The notes beneath the pieces are model-generated. The model was not told the origin of the DNA. It saw nothing but the letters and a program-made list of their open reading frames with translations, and did not search any database. DNA of 64,000 nucleotides, taken from the NCBI GenBank assembly GCA_018894105.1, contig CM032133.1, positions 17,126,501-17,190,500 on the forward strand, written 5' to 3'. Shown here one piece after another: positions 23,174 through 38,100 of this stretch. The stretch's first letter is position 1, and the number at the start of each line of letters is the position of its first letter. A program made the position numbers and the translations under genes. The DNA is from Jacaranda mimosifolia (lineage: Eukaryota > Streptophyta > Magnoliopsida > Lamiales > Bignoniaceae).

Positions 23174-26100
23174 TCATAGTACTTCTTTTTCAAGTTTCAG
23201 CACAGCCATAAATGCTTCTTGGGGTACATCAACCCTACCAATTGCCTTCATTCTTTTCTTTCCCTCAGCCTGATTGCACAACAAAGCAAAAGAGTGAAGG
23301 AATGCAGTTCAGGCCTATGCTACATGACTAGTTTCTTTTCAAATAAGAGGCACATAGTTTTTTCGTTGCAGATGAAGTAGATAGATTCACATCCACAAAG
23401 TACCCAAAAAGATTATCAAAGTGTTATGGCTGGAAGGCAAGTGAAGCAAATAAAAGTAACTTACCTGTTTACGCAACAGCTTCTTCTTTCTTGTGATGTC
23501 GCCACCTACATGAAAAATCAAGGAAGACAAGTGAGAACATAGCAAAAGTGAAGCAAAAGAATAGATGAAACAGATTAATCATCTTGTATCAGTACATGGC
23601 TTGTCAAAGAAGTGAATACCTCTATAATTAACATTTCAGTCGGAAACAGAAAAGAACCAAATCTACCAAGAGACATGGTATTTAAATCCTTTGATATATT
23701 GAGATGGGAACAAGATTATTTAAATCCTTTACTGAATTGAGTACATGGCCGAGGGCATCATCTCATATAAACTCAATCTATGTAGTCAATGTTCTAATTT
23801 TATGAGAGGCAATCTTACCATAGCATTTGGCGAGAACATCCTTTCTGATAGCAGACAAAGCTTCACTAGCAATCACTTTGGAGCCTATGCATGCCTACCA
23901 AGGACATAATACACTTTCAAATTGGTACAAAAGTCAAAAAAAAATAGTGCAACAAATCTGGTATGTGACGTGGATGATCTTTGTTCTTTCTGGTGGTGAT
24001 TGATGGGCTTCAGGGTAAGATAGATTTTCTCAGTATATAGGTATAAGAAAAGCAACACAGGAGGCCAGAAAATATAGAATACACTTAAACGATCAAGGTA
24101 AAGACAACCAACAGGTCATCTTTGACCGTAATATACTAAATAACATATACATCTCCTCCAAAAAACGGCTTTCAATCCCCCTACTCCCTCCCTCCGCAGC
24201 CCCCCCCACCCCCTACACACAACTGAAAAAGAAAAAGAAAAGAAAAAGAAAAAGAAAAAGGAAAGAAAGCATGACCAAGCCTCCTGACCTGAAAGCTTGG
24301 ATACCTGAAAAGGTAAGCATGCGTATTGTGCTAGTAATCATGGTTGATAATATTACATTAAAGATGATCTTTACGGAGATTTATGAGTAGTTTATTGAAC
24401 TAACTTTCTACAATATTTATGAGACACAATCAAGCAGTGCATGAAGTAGCACTTTTCGGAAAAAGCATCCACAAAATCTTTGTCCAAAATTGATCGACGC
24501 CCAAACACCAAAACCGAGGTCAAAATACAGATAACATCTATCTGATTTGATGGTTTTGACCAAATTTCAATCATGAATTAGTGGTTTGCTTCAAAAAATC
24601 CTTAACATGTACAGGAAAAAAAGATATTGTGTATATTATACCCCCATTTTCTCTGTAAAATACGCCTATAAATGGATAAGGTATCACCCTACCCATACCC
24701 ATACCCTAAAATACCCAAAAGGATGAGACCCTAATTTTACCCTACCCTAAAATACCCAAAAGGAGAAGACCCTAATCCTACCTTACCCTATCTAACCCAA
24801 GACCCATTGGGTCTTGTTTGTTGAACTTATGTTTTAATGTATATATTTATCTTTTCAATATCTACTAAAAATATTATTTGACATACGATAACAAAAATAA
24901 ATTTTTTTATATTTAATAATTTAATCATTAAATTTAAATTATTTAATTTTAAACTTTTTGCTAATTAAATTAACTGTTTTATTGATATAATAGTTAAACT
25001 TTATTAATATAATTAACAATTAAACTTTTTGCTAATTAAATTAATATAATTAAAAAACAGTTAATAAAAACAGTTTAAAAGCAAAAACTTTTTTCTATAT
25101 TTAATTTTATAAAAACAGTTAATTTCTATGTTAATAAACTTTATTCATTAAAAAATTAATTTTATTAACTGTTTGTATAAAAATTATTTATTCCACTATT
25201 AATTTTAATATTATTAATTTTATTAATGAAAAATGTTCAACTGTTGCTATTGCTATTCCAATTTAAAAAGAAAAATTGCTATCCCAATATATTAACTTTA
25301 TTAATTTAGTTTAATTTTTAATGAAGAAAATTATTTAGTTGTTACTGCTCATTCACATATTTGTAATTTTTATATATAAAAAAGTTTATTATTAATATAA
25401 ATTTGATTTGGGTATAAACAATTTTTAGGTTTATAGATTAAATTTAAGTATAAAGTAATGGGTAATTTTTGGGTATGGGTACATGGGTAATTTTGGGTAC
25501 AAACCCTACCCATACCCATTACACTATCTTCAATAAGTATGGGTATGGGTAGGGTATGAGTATTGATATTTTGGGCCTGTTAGGGTAACACCCTGCCCAT
25601 TTACAGGCCTACTGTAAAACCAGATTCGTGTGCCAGACATCCTGATCACTCAAGCAGTAAGAAAAGTTGGATATATGGATACAAATCACCCTTGAACAGA
25701 CATCAGGGAAAATTTTCCAGTCTTGACTTTCAACAACAGTTCATAAGATATTCTTATAACGAATGGAACTTTTGCAGACCACCACCCCTTAGGTATGTTC
25801 TGAATTCCACAGTTTGGAAAAGATGACAGCACTAAATAATGAACTCAAAAATGTAATATAGCATCGGTAGAAAAATATGTGAATCTTACCTGGATTGGTA
25901 CTTTAAACATTTGTCTGGGTATTAGTTCCTTCAGTTTCTGAGTCAATGCCCTTCCAACAGCATAAGCCTGCCAAAGATGAAATATGATTTTATAACAGCT
26001 TACAATAAGGAAACAAGTATAAGTACAAGTCTAAATAAGTATAAAGTGAGGGTGACTGAAAACTGATGACACAAAAAACATCATGCATTGAATAGAAAGA

Positions 26101-29100
26101 CAAGTCATAGAAAACAAACAACCAAAACACAAAATAAACTCTGACAAGAAACAGATGAGGTCCTGCATGTTATCCCCTCAGCAATGTAAGCTTACAAAAG
26201 ACTATGTTAAATGTTATTGATGAGCAAGTAGAGACTTTAAAGAGAAATAAATAAGAACAAGAATTCTTGTAGCTTTACATAGTAGAAAATTATTAGCCAG
26301 TCCTCACATAAGCACAATGTAAAGCAATACTTCAATTACAACACTACAATATATTATATATTCCGCAAGTCTTTGAGAAATAAAGATCTTTTCTGGAACT
26401 AATAATGACAAGTGCAACAATTTTGTAACAAAAATTGCAATAACACCCTGGAAGGTTTTGATCTTAACTATGACCCTCATAAATTAGTCAGAAAGAGTTG
26501 ATTACCTTGTCCTTTTGCTGCAATAACACCCTGGCTGGTTTTGATCTTAACTATGACTCTAATAAATTAGTCAGAAAGAGTTGATTACCTTGTCTTTATG
26601 CACAATAGTAGATAAAGGCTCCACTGGATCACCACTAATTTGAATGTCAAGCTTTATTAAGTCGCTCTCTTTATACCTGTCAATATAATTGAGTAACTTG
26701 CTGTAAATACAGTGCCTTACAGTCGATAGATGCATAACTTTTTACATAAAGCAAACAAGATTAATCGCATATTTTACAGAAAGCACACACAAAAGCAAAA
26801 ATATGCTGACTGTAGATTACCTGAATACCAAATATAGTGAAAATATGATGTTATAAAGAAAAACATAACACTTTTTCATTTTGAACATGCAAATATTTAC
26901 GAGATTCATGATGAAAGTCATGATACAAATCCTTCTAATCGAAGGTTTTGGATTGCTCAAAAGAATAGGTTTATAAACTTGGGGACTTATGAGCTCATTT
27001 TTGCTTAAAATGTCCCTTTGCAAGACCTGGGAGCTTTTAGGACTTACCTGTTGGATGGGCTTATCTGGATAAATGAGTTGGTCAATATTTTTTGTTAAGA
27101 ACTGCTCGCATGCATGATTTTTATATTACAAACAAGAATTCAGAATCAATTTTTCATATCTGAAATTAATATTGACAATTTATTGATGTCTTGCCATTTG
27201 AAATGTGTCCAAATAACAATAATTTTTTTATTTAATGACCCATCAAAAGGCGGTATTTCCATACAAGTGATCCTACAAATATTACTCTCCGTCACTCTAA
27301 ATGAATTTGATAATATGTCTGTTAATAAATCTTTCATAAATATATAGCATTTACATTATTTGACAAATGTATCTTTATTTTTCTTAAGTATGATGTAGAC
27401 TGATTAAGATAGGATTCATATCATGAATTGTCTAATTCCAATTTTTTTTTTTTTTTCTTTTCCCGGCGCTGTTGATTTTATCTTGAGAAATTCAACCTTA
27501 CTACCCTACATATCAACAAATTTAGGAATTTTTGCGGGGATCAGAGAGGTAGTTTCTTGGATCTCTTCTCTTTTGAGCTTTGGTGTAAATGTGGAAAAGA
27601 CCTGGGGACAGGGAAGCTGGCTTGAGTTGACTTAAGGTAGCAGAGAAGGGGAAACCAGTGGGGTTGGGGGAGCGGCAACTAATGGAACCAATAAATAAGT
27701 GAAGTTAGTACTAACTTCCCCTGGTCAAACCTAAGTAAATAAGCTAAGCAAACCAATTTTGTGTGTTTCAAGATTATGAGAACCTAACAAGCTTTTCTTT
27801 GGGCTGTAAATGCTCTTGTTAAAAAAATTTATAAACAGCCTACAAGGCATAGTTGTTAGTAGCGCGAAGCGCAGCGACGCGCAAAGGGATGCTGGAGCTA
27901 TAGCGCATAGCGCAACGCATAGCGCGCGCTTTATTGAAATAAAGCGCATAGTAATTATATATGTATATATTTCTAATATATGCCTAAATACCAATATATT
28001 TTACCTATTATAAACAATAAATAACTAAATAATCATAAAAACAATAAATAACTAAATAATCATAAAAACAATAAAGACACTTTTCAACACAAAACCAGCT
28101 ATTCAGCATTAAAAAAAAAGATAATAAATTAAATTCGACATTTAAGCACAATAATTAAGAAATTAAAATTTTTAACACTTCAACAATTACATAAATTTAG
28201 TAAATCAAGAATTTACTTCAAAGTCCTTAACTCTTTTTTACCCAGGAGTTAATATTCAGCTTTTGCCTACCATTGGAAACCAAAATTAGCATTTAATTAC
28301 CCAGTAATTAATATTCAATTTTTACCCACCATTGGAAATCAAAATTAGCATTTTAATACAGTAAGATGAAAGGACAAAGAAAGCAAAAATATAAAATAAA
28401 GACTTGGAAGAAGAAGATGATGGAAACAAGAAATGAAAGAATAAAAAAAAAAGATGAAAAGGGCTGCTAGTTCTGTGGAGAAGGCGAGAAGATGGTGGTA
28501 TTGCAGAGAAGAGAGCTGCTGTTGCTTGTCACATGAAGAAGAAGGCTGTTACTTCTCGTTTCTTGCTGGTGGGAAGGGTAGAAGAGCCGAAGAAGCTGCC
28601 GGAGAAGAGCCCATGACATCGCTGCTGCTGGAGGGAGCTGATAAAGGCAGAATGTTGCTCACGGGGGTAGGGCAGAATATTTCTGGAGTCTGGAGACTTT
28701 GGGCAAGCATTTTATCCCTTTTTTTCCTTCTTTACCTACTTCTTTAAATCATGTTTCATTCCTTTTCTTTTTTTTTTCCTTCTAAAGAAACACAACTTCA
28801 GTGTAGCGCGCGCTTCGCTGCGCCGCGCTACAGCGCGATAGCGCCCATAGCGCAGTGAAGCGCGCGCAACAGTAAAATATGTTGCGCAGCGCGACGCGAA
28901 GCGCAGAGGGTGCGCTTCACGTCGCGCCGCGCTATAGCGAGCGCTACGTGCGCTTTTGACAACTGTGCTACAAGGGAAAGCTTTTAACCCAAGAAAATCT
29001 AAAGGTGTAGAAGGACATATTTCTTAAACTAAAGCTATCAAAATGGTAGCATTTTTTATTGAAAGCTCTCTGTCCAATAAATGAGATAATTAAATAACTG

Positions 29101-32100
29101 ATAACTTGGAATTTAAAACCATCAAGAACGCATGTATATTATCCCTTCAAGATCCCAAAGTCCTTCATAAAATCAAAGCAAATATTTTAAAGCAGAAAGG
29201 TTATGGAAGAAAGGAAAAAGAGGGGCTGATCTCTTTCTATTATACCATACTTGTAGAAAATTATCAAAAGAATGATACCGTAATTAAAAAAATAGTTTTC
29301 CTTTTCTAGAAGCCATATGATCTAACTCACTAACTCATGGGGTAGATTTAATGGATTTACCCAATGAAGGAATACTCCATGCTAGCATAGCCTTTACTCC
29401 TGGACTTTAGCTGATCAAAGAAGTCCCCCACCATCTACACAATGAACCATGCAATTTTCTTGAAATGAAGAACAGCAGTTCAAATTGATTTAACTTCCTA
29501 AATGCTATCGATATCAGTGCAAGCTGTTTATCAGCCTCAAAAGCAGATACCTCGGCCAGGGGTAACTCATAAATAATTGATGCTCTATTCTCAGTTATGA
29601 ACTTAATTTCTTTGAATTCTCCTCTTCGGTCCTGCGCAAGCTCCATGAGTGCACCAATATAATCTTTTGGAGTTAGCATTTCAATCTGTACAAGTAAGAA
29701 CCATTTCACTACATCCTCAAGCAATAGGAAGAGAAGGGTTGTAGGTCCAAAAATAGGCAAACCTAAGTCAAACAACCTTAACAAACGGCTCTTCAATTGA
29801 CCTTCTGCTTCCAGGTTCAGGAAGTAAGGATGGATTTGAACACTCAACCTAGAATAGAACAATATTATGTATGAAGGAAATCATGTGCAAACATTGTCTT
29901 ATACTTGGGAAAAAAAACAACAGAACCAGTGGCAAAACCAAAAATGATTCAGGAATAAGCAGACATGCTAACAAATGGAGAACACCAGAAAAATTGATCA
30001 TCACCATAGACTTCCAGTAGTTGCTGACTAGCTCAGGCATTATCTTCTCAGTTATCCAGTCAGAAACTAAACAAACAGCATAAATTTCATGAAGCAAGTG
30101 CTGCTGATTGCTTAATGTCCCAATCTACTTATGCATTAATAGTTGTTCACACATAGCATGCATTTTTATGTGTTTCTTAAGAAAATATGCCGAGTTGAGA
30201 AAATTTGAAAGGGGGAGAAAAAGAAGAAGCAAACAGCATCCAGCAATAACACATCTAAAGCTAATCTATAACAAATATATAAACATATTTTTCTGTAAAT
30301 ATCTATTTCTACTTGTTTTGTTAATTAGTTCTGATTGATTGCATTGAAAAATCAGATATAATCCTACTACTATCATCATAGCAGATCATCAGGAAAGCAG
30401 GAACAAAAAAGATACATCAGGACAGTGTCGTAGATAGGTGTCATTCTCTATAACAAAATTGTGAACTCTTATATATAATTATTAGCTTAAACTAATAAGT
30501 GATTAACCAATTATTTTCACATTGGTCCATGTTATGCCCTGTGTAAAGTTTTTTATGAAACGACCAGATAACTTAAGTCCACATTATCAAACATTCCATT
30601 ACAAAATCAGAGCAAGACCATTATCAACTTCAGAATTTCATGGGTACATCTTTTAGTGTCTCTATGACATGATAAAACTTTCATTAGTTTCACCATAAGG
30701 TCCTAATCTAAGATCTCCTTGAAACATAGACTTCCTTGCCGCATACTTTACCAAACAATACTTCAAGCTTGATACAGATTCTTTATTCAGATCTCCAAAA
30801 GGTATTCCTCAAAAAATTCAGCAGACTCTTTAACCATTCTACCATGCAAGGACCGTTTGGTGGGCCTTTTGTTCACTAAATTTTACCATGTGGCTTATAT
30901 TCTTCTTAAGTTTGAATTCCACTAGTACTTGGCTTATAAGCATTCTTCTTAAGTACTAAAATAAATAACTATGTGCAATTACATCCAGCTGACGTCATGG
31001 GGCTCAATTTGTGATTATAGAAATGGATGGGCAACTAAAAAGGATTTGCAAATAACATAACACTAGTATCCATGATCAAATAATACACTGACAGTCATGG
31101 GAACCTTCAACAAGTTACTACACTCCACATTTCACTAGTGTCAAAATTCTCCCCGGTACTCCAGAAAAATACCTCTGGTAACTTCAGCTTGAAATATCAG
31201 TGTCTAAAAGATAGTCTCCACTAAGAAATTAAAAGAAAAGTAGTGAATATAACTAAGATAGGATGAGAAGAAATTACAGTATCACCGTTTACACAATTCA
31301 CTCTGTATACCACACTTGGGGCTGTGGTTATAAGACTCAAATTGTACTCACGTTCCAGCCTTTCCTGCAGACAGAAATGACCATGATGCAGGCATTGCAA
31401 ACCAACAGAACAAAGATCGGAAGCAGCAAAATATAGGAAAAGCCCAACCTGAACAATTTCCATATGAAGAAGCCCAAGAAACCCACATCTAAAACCAAAT
31501 CCCATCGCGTTCGAGGTTTCTGGTTCAAACTGTAAAATAATTGCAATAGTTGGGAAAGCTTTTTCAATTAAGTATTTCATTCAGACAAAAATATATCAGC
31601 TATATAGCATAGACAGAATTTATAACCAAAAATGTTCCAGAGGAAATCTTTTTTTGAAGAGAGATGCAAACGAATTCTGTAGAAAAGTGCAAAAGGCATT
31701 ACTAACTGCACAGACCTTCAGGGATTGTTTTATCAGGAATTTCTAAAAATGGTGCCATGTCCACAGAATAATGCATGCAGTACAAACTTTTAGATGTGTC
31801 TAATATTTGTATCCTTTCCACAAACAGGAATTAATATTTGTTGCATTCAACCATTCTTAACTAAATCTAGGAGATTTATAAGTTCTTGAAATATTTCAAC
31901 CAATTCAAGGTGCCTAAATCTAGTTTATTTGAGACTAAAAAGTGCTTATGGACTCTAATGAAACAAAGAAATAGATATTAAATACTTCACCCATGAATGC
32001 TATCTATTCTAACAAAACAATTGCTTGGTGGGATAGAAATGCCCGACATACTAATTTATTTGTTAAACTGCCACTACTTGTCTCCTCTTTTATTGGGAAA

Positions 32101-35100
32101 AAAAGTGCAAGATAGATAATGACAACTTTTTTGCGGACAAGAATAAATCAGTAATAGTAGCTTTCGGAAGCTAGTTTGGTGGTAACTTGTGGCAAGTACA
32201 TATAGTTGAGGAACCAAGATACAACCATGTAACAAAATAGCCCTCAAAAGAGATACACCTACCTTTAGAGCAGCATCATTAAGTTGCAGTTTCTCTAAAG
32301 CATCACGCAACTCTGTAAACCTACAACAAGGTTAAAACAAACATTGTTGCTCATCATATTCATAGGTGCATTTAGTGAAAAAGGATGAAACAGATAAATA
32401 CTGGTCAGCATCAATGGGAAACAGGCCACAGAAAACCATCGGTGTAGCCTCCTTGTATCCAGGAAGTGATTCTTCTGCCCTTCTACTGTAATGAGTTATC
32501 GTATCACCAACCCTAGCATCTGCCACAGATCTTATGGAAGCTGAAAGATAACCTACCTGAAAAGGTTGAAACTTGTAAATACTCATAGAGAAACAAAAGA
32601 ATAGAAAAAATGGAAATGGCTTGTGAATTGGTAAAGCAGCAGACTCATAACATGTAATAGTAGAAATGCAGAGTACAGTAATAAAAGCTTCGGCAATAGA
32701 TCAACAAGCATTCGACAATAAAAAATACAACATAAATGTTGTAATACGAACTTTGGCAATAGATCGACTAGCAATCCACATAAAAATACAACATAAAATG
32801 TTAATCTCTTTACTGAAGAGTGGAGGATACATAAAAATTATGTTTCTTCCATAATAAGGAACTTCCCATCCCTCCAGATATTCACCTCTACCAAGAACGG
32901 GTGGGCCATGGGAGTGAGGGGGTGTTAAGAAGTCCTCTATAGTTTTTCAAGGATTGTGCAAAAGTTAAGAAAACATTTTCCACATCTTAGATTCTCTTGT
33001 AATTAGAAATTTGAGATTTATATAAGCAATCAAAATAATGAATAAGTGAAAAGGACCCAATTGTGAGCAACTAGAATGAAATATGTACTTAATGCTAGAT
33101 CAGGCCAGTTTAGATTTTCCACCTCTCCGGCATATAACTGATCAACCTGCAGTTGATTGGGAGATAAAACTCCGACTTCATCAGCATAATAGTCCTGCAT
33201 TTTGAAATTCCATGTTTAGCAAGCTGAGATTACGTGGACGCCAGGTTTCAAATAAAGGGCATTAGCAACATTTAAATATATTATTTTTCAATACCATGCT
33301 TCAGTAGTGACTCATAATAGAAAAGGAATTGCTTATATGTACCAGTGATAATAGAGGAACTAGTCTTGCACCGATGCATATGCACAGACATGGAGGAATT
33401 AAATGACAGGAAAATTTCTTATCAGTAATTTAATTGATCATCATAACATTGAGGTGGCTTAAGAATTAGAAACAGAGTTAAAGGACAATTTGTTGAGACA
33501 TTAAATATTATAGTACGAACATTTTCTTGAATCAAATAAATGAAATTAGATTTTGAATTGAGTCAAAAAAATAACTTGCTAAAAAGGGTGATTGAACAAA
33601 TAAAGAAATTTCAGTGCAATAGGTCATGATGAATGCCAGTTGCAGAAAAATAAAGTACAGTGAACTTATCAACCTCTGTTGTCTACTAGGGGTAGGTCAG
33701 TTCCTTGAATGATTTGGGGTCAATATAGCAAGGAATTGCAAAAAGTGGCCAGGGCGTCTACTTTCAAAGCAAAGCTACTTTTTGGTGGTGTTGATGCCTA
33801 TAGAAATACTAAGATGTATAGATTAACTATTGCAGCACGCATTTAGGGTTGTCAATTGATCAAATTTTAATTCAATCTCAACCTGAATATTATTCAATTA
33901 TTTTGCAACTGCAACCTAATTGATTGAAAGATCCATTACCCAAAACAATGAGGAAAATATGGAATAGCATGATACAATCATTTAAGATCCTGATTCCTGA
34001 TCTCACCATTGTACTTCAATGCCTAGTTATAGGTTCTAGCACATCACTTCTTATATAAACATTTTTGGAGATGAATCTTGTTACCTCTATTTATATACCT
34101 GACTAATTTATCTCTATTTCACATTAGTCCATTTTTGGAAATTCAAAATTTTTTAAATCAGACTCGATATCAATTATTTTGGACACAGACCTTGATTCAA
34201 ATTCTCTGATTTTATCAGATTGAAATTCGGCATCCGCATACGAGGATCTAGTTGGATCTCAAACTGGAGTCTGATCACTAGGACTAATAATCGGGCCGGG
34301 GTCCTAAATACTTAGATTCAGCCCAAATCCAACCTACTCACGGCCCTACATTGATGCATGTGAAAGTTAAAATGTAACGTTATATTTTTTTAACTTATAA
34401 AAAGTTTATAGCTAATCATTTAAAATGAATAATGAATAACATCATAATTGAGAAACCTCGCTTTGACACTTCAAGAGATAAAAATAAAAAGGGAGAAACC
34501 AAAAAATAATATTAATTACATCCAATGAGGTGAGACTTGGTTTCCTAACATGAGATATGATCCCCCGTGAAAAAAAAAAAAAAAAAAAAAAATTAGCATG
34601 TTAAATAAAGGTACACATGGCATATTTCCATGAAGAGGCCGGCCCTAATTATATATACATATATAAAGTATATACATCTATATGTGTAAACATATATCCT
34701 TCTAAGACATTCATTTATGCACATAACTAAAAGGTTGGAAATGGATGCTAATCCCATAGACCACTTAAAGAAAAAACAATGACCAAAAAGGGGTCTCATC
34801 AAACTGCTAAAAGGCTATACAAGGCCTTACCTTTCCGCTGGCCATAAACATTATCCTGTCACCTTTTCTTATCATTCCATCAATGAGTCGAAAATATACA
34901 ATGACACCCCGGTAAGGATCATAGTAGCTGCAAAAGAGTATGGAACCGCATGCAGTCAGTAGACTCTAATGAATTCATAATTGAAGCAAAACTGCAGTCA
35001 GTGTTTCAAATAAATTTCAAATCTACTAATAAAATATATGAGCTACAAGTGTTTCCAAAATCAATATGGAAAATATACTAAGTGGAAAATGAGAATTTCT

Positions 35101-38100
35101 TTCACGAAAATGTAGGAGTAAAAAGGATGACCTTTCAAGACTCAAACAAAAGTAAAAAGGAAAACTTTAAAGGAAATATCACCAAACTAGAAGTAGAAAC
35201 AAGAAGATTGTTAAAAAGACGACGTGTACATAGAGATGATGAACTATATCTGATGGTGTTCCATGATCTCTTTCCGGTTGTTAAAGGAAAGGCAAAAGAA
35301 TAAAGCAACAAATAGTAATCACAAGAAAGCAAAGAGATCATGCAAGGAAAAGATAATATATGGTAGAACCATGCAGATAATATATAAACACATACACATA
35401 AATTTAAGTAGTTTTCTGTTGTTAAACTACGCAATAAATATATAATAAAACACACAAACTATAAGGAGTTTGATAATAGTACCTAAATCAGATACCTATC
35501 AAATATGAGAGCCCTCAAGGGCCTTTCTGCGGTATCCTGAGGTGGGGGAATCTTTTGAACAATTGCACTAAGGATTTCATGGATACCTATTCCTTCCTAC
35601 AAATAACAGCAAATGTTTGATATTCTCCAAACACATCAGTGCAATGAACCTTCTATATTTATATATATCACATGTCCATTTCCACTTTTCTGAAATGATA
35701 TTTTAATGCAAGACAAAGGATGGTATACATATACTTTACAAAATATTAATTGGCAAACAGAGAGCTCTATAGCACCAACCTTTGCTGAGCAGTAAATTGC
35801 ATCGCTACAATCAAGACCAATAACCTACGAAGACAGAAGAAAAATCATAACTGGTGGTGTACTTTTAGCAGAAATAGAGATTTCTGTCATTGCCACCTCA
35901 TGACTCAAGGAGAGAGACCATAATGAGGCAACAATAAAATATTGTAGAGTGAAGAAGAATTTGTTGCTATAATGTACAGCATTGCCACCAGTGGAAGGGG
36001 GAATATCATAATGAGTATTGATGCACCAAAGAAGTGGAGATTCTAGAAGCCTAAGATCCACAATTTGGAACTTAAAATCCTCAATAGAGTACTATTTTTA
36101 TTTTCCTCAGCTATGCAACCAACCTCTTCTATCTCTCGGGAAACACTTTCTGGCTCAGCACCTGGAAGATCTATCTTGTTCAGAACCTGCAGATTGAAAA
36201 TGACTCAAACAACTTAAAAACTTATTAGCAGCTACTCTACTCTTTTAGTTATGTGAAGTAACATAAGATGGAAACAAACAGCAAAATTCAATCAGGAATC
36301 ACCAAACAAGCCATTGATTGTACTAAATTATAGCTGCCATACCTCTCCATGAAACAAATTACACAGAGATAATAATAATGCAAAAATACAAAACATATGC
36401 GAGTGCAAATCATGCCAACGGAAAATCCCAGGAATATATAAAGCACAGGCGGATCATGGGTCTAGACATGTCCATCAAGTGAAGTAAGGTTCTCAAGAAA
36501 TTATATCAAAAAGCAAACAGCTGAGTCAAATAGAGTTAAAGGTGAAAATTGCAGTGTACTGTATAAAAATGGGTACTTCCAGACTAAATTTCATTTGTCA
36601 AAAAGAAAGAAGAAATATTAAACACCATAGAACCACTCAAAATGAGCTTACTCATCCTGCAGCTATGTTTTCTGTCAACCTAATCATGAGTGAACAAATC
36701 TTTAGAGCCTCAATCGGTTAAATCCAATCATTATTAGCACGGAAACTGGAATTCTCTTCTGTTCATTTTAAGAAATTTATAAGAAGCAATTATGAAATGT
36801 TTTGTCGAGACATTTTGTTATTCATATCGATGCTGATATAATTCCAAGTACAGTGATAAGATGGAGAAAGGAGCACAAGAAGTAGATTCAAAGTTCACAA
36901 TTTTGATGTCTATTTGCTTCCAGAATAATAAGGCGAGCCAGACACGACCATACAGTCTGACTAGAAAGCCAGAAACCAAAAGAAACACACTAAGAACTTG
37001 TCCAAAAGCCCAAATAACTCAAAGCATCTCATCTTTATTTCAGTACAGCTGTCATTTAGTCCTTGACAAATTTCTTGGGCATATGCTTCTTGGTACACTT
37101 CATATTTCTTCAAATAGAACGGAATATTTGGAAGGAATTTTGTTTCATATAATGTTGGCAGTGAAATTCTTCCATAATAATTTTATCCCTCCACCCAGAG
37201 AGAGAGAGAGAGAGAGTAGACGCTCCATCACATCACTCCTTATGGCATGTAAAAGTCACAAGTATGCATGCGTAAAGTTCACAAGACGCGTGTCTTCAGA
37301 CCAATTTTAACATCTCTCATTGTGAGAGCGGCACCTCATGTTCTATCAATCCCTTTCTATTTGGATCTATTGCAACTTACAATTTTAGAAAATTCTTTTA
37401 TTCTAAGTATTTATAATGCACAATTAGCTTAGAGCAGTAGTTTTTTGCGCCCCCCCCCCCCCCCCAACAATAGAGTAGTTAAATCTAGGTGGAATCTGTA
37501 ATTGTTTTGCTGTTTCAGCCGAAAGGCCTAGATAATGCACTCTCCTTTGGCACTTTGACACTCAAAACATGAAATGTTGAGAAAGACACACTCTAAATTA
37601 ACTTCTGACTTCAACGCTTTTGTGCCACCCATAGTAGTTAAATCTAGGTGGAATATGTAATTGTTTTTCTGTTTCAACTGGAGGGCCTAAACACTGCACT
37701 CTCTTTTTGGCACTTCCTGAAATGTTGAAAGGCACACACTCTAAATTAATTTCTATCTTCAATGCTTTTCCCGTTCATAATAGAAGTGAATTTGTTGCAT
37801 ATTATAACCCTTGATGTTATTGTGGAATTGAAATGTCCGGTATCTTCCTCCAAGTTCTTCTTAACTTGAAAATTGAAAACGAAACTGCCAGAGGCTATTT
37901 GTAGAGTCAGAAGCAACCGATCTCAAAGTTCTTCAGACAATCTTGGCTCTGATACTCATGATGCGTCCACCACCAGAACAACATTCAACCAGCATTGGCT
38001 CTATAATTTATCATCATTGAAGCTACTTCATCAGCTACTGCTCTGCACTCCACTCCACCACGAGTAGGATTACAGCCCCTGTTAAATCCCTTCGTTTTCT

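Noticed and set aside
28454..28747. A 97-codon frame inside the hAT-like element of LepA intron 16
   Set aside because: It has no recognisable motif, unusual composition (W, C, E/R rich, then a hydrophobic tail) and no start context. It lies within a non-autonomous element, so it is more likely chance or a captured fragment.
35082..35303. A lysine-rich plus-strand frame in LepA intron 8
   Set aside because: It is antisense to the LepA transcript, inside an intron and without motifs; typical of chance frames in A-rich intron DNA.
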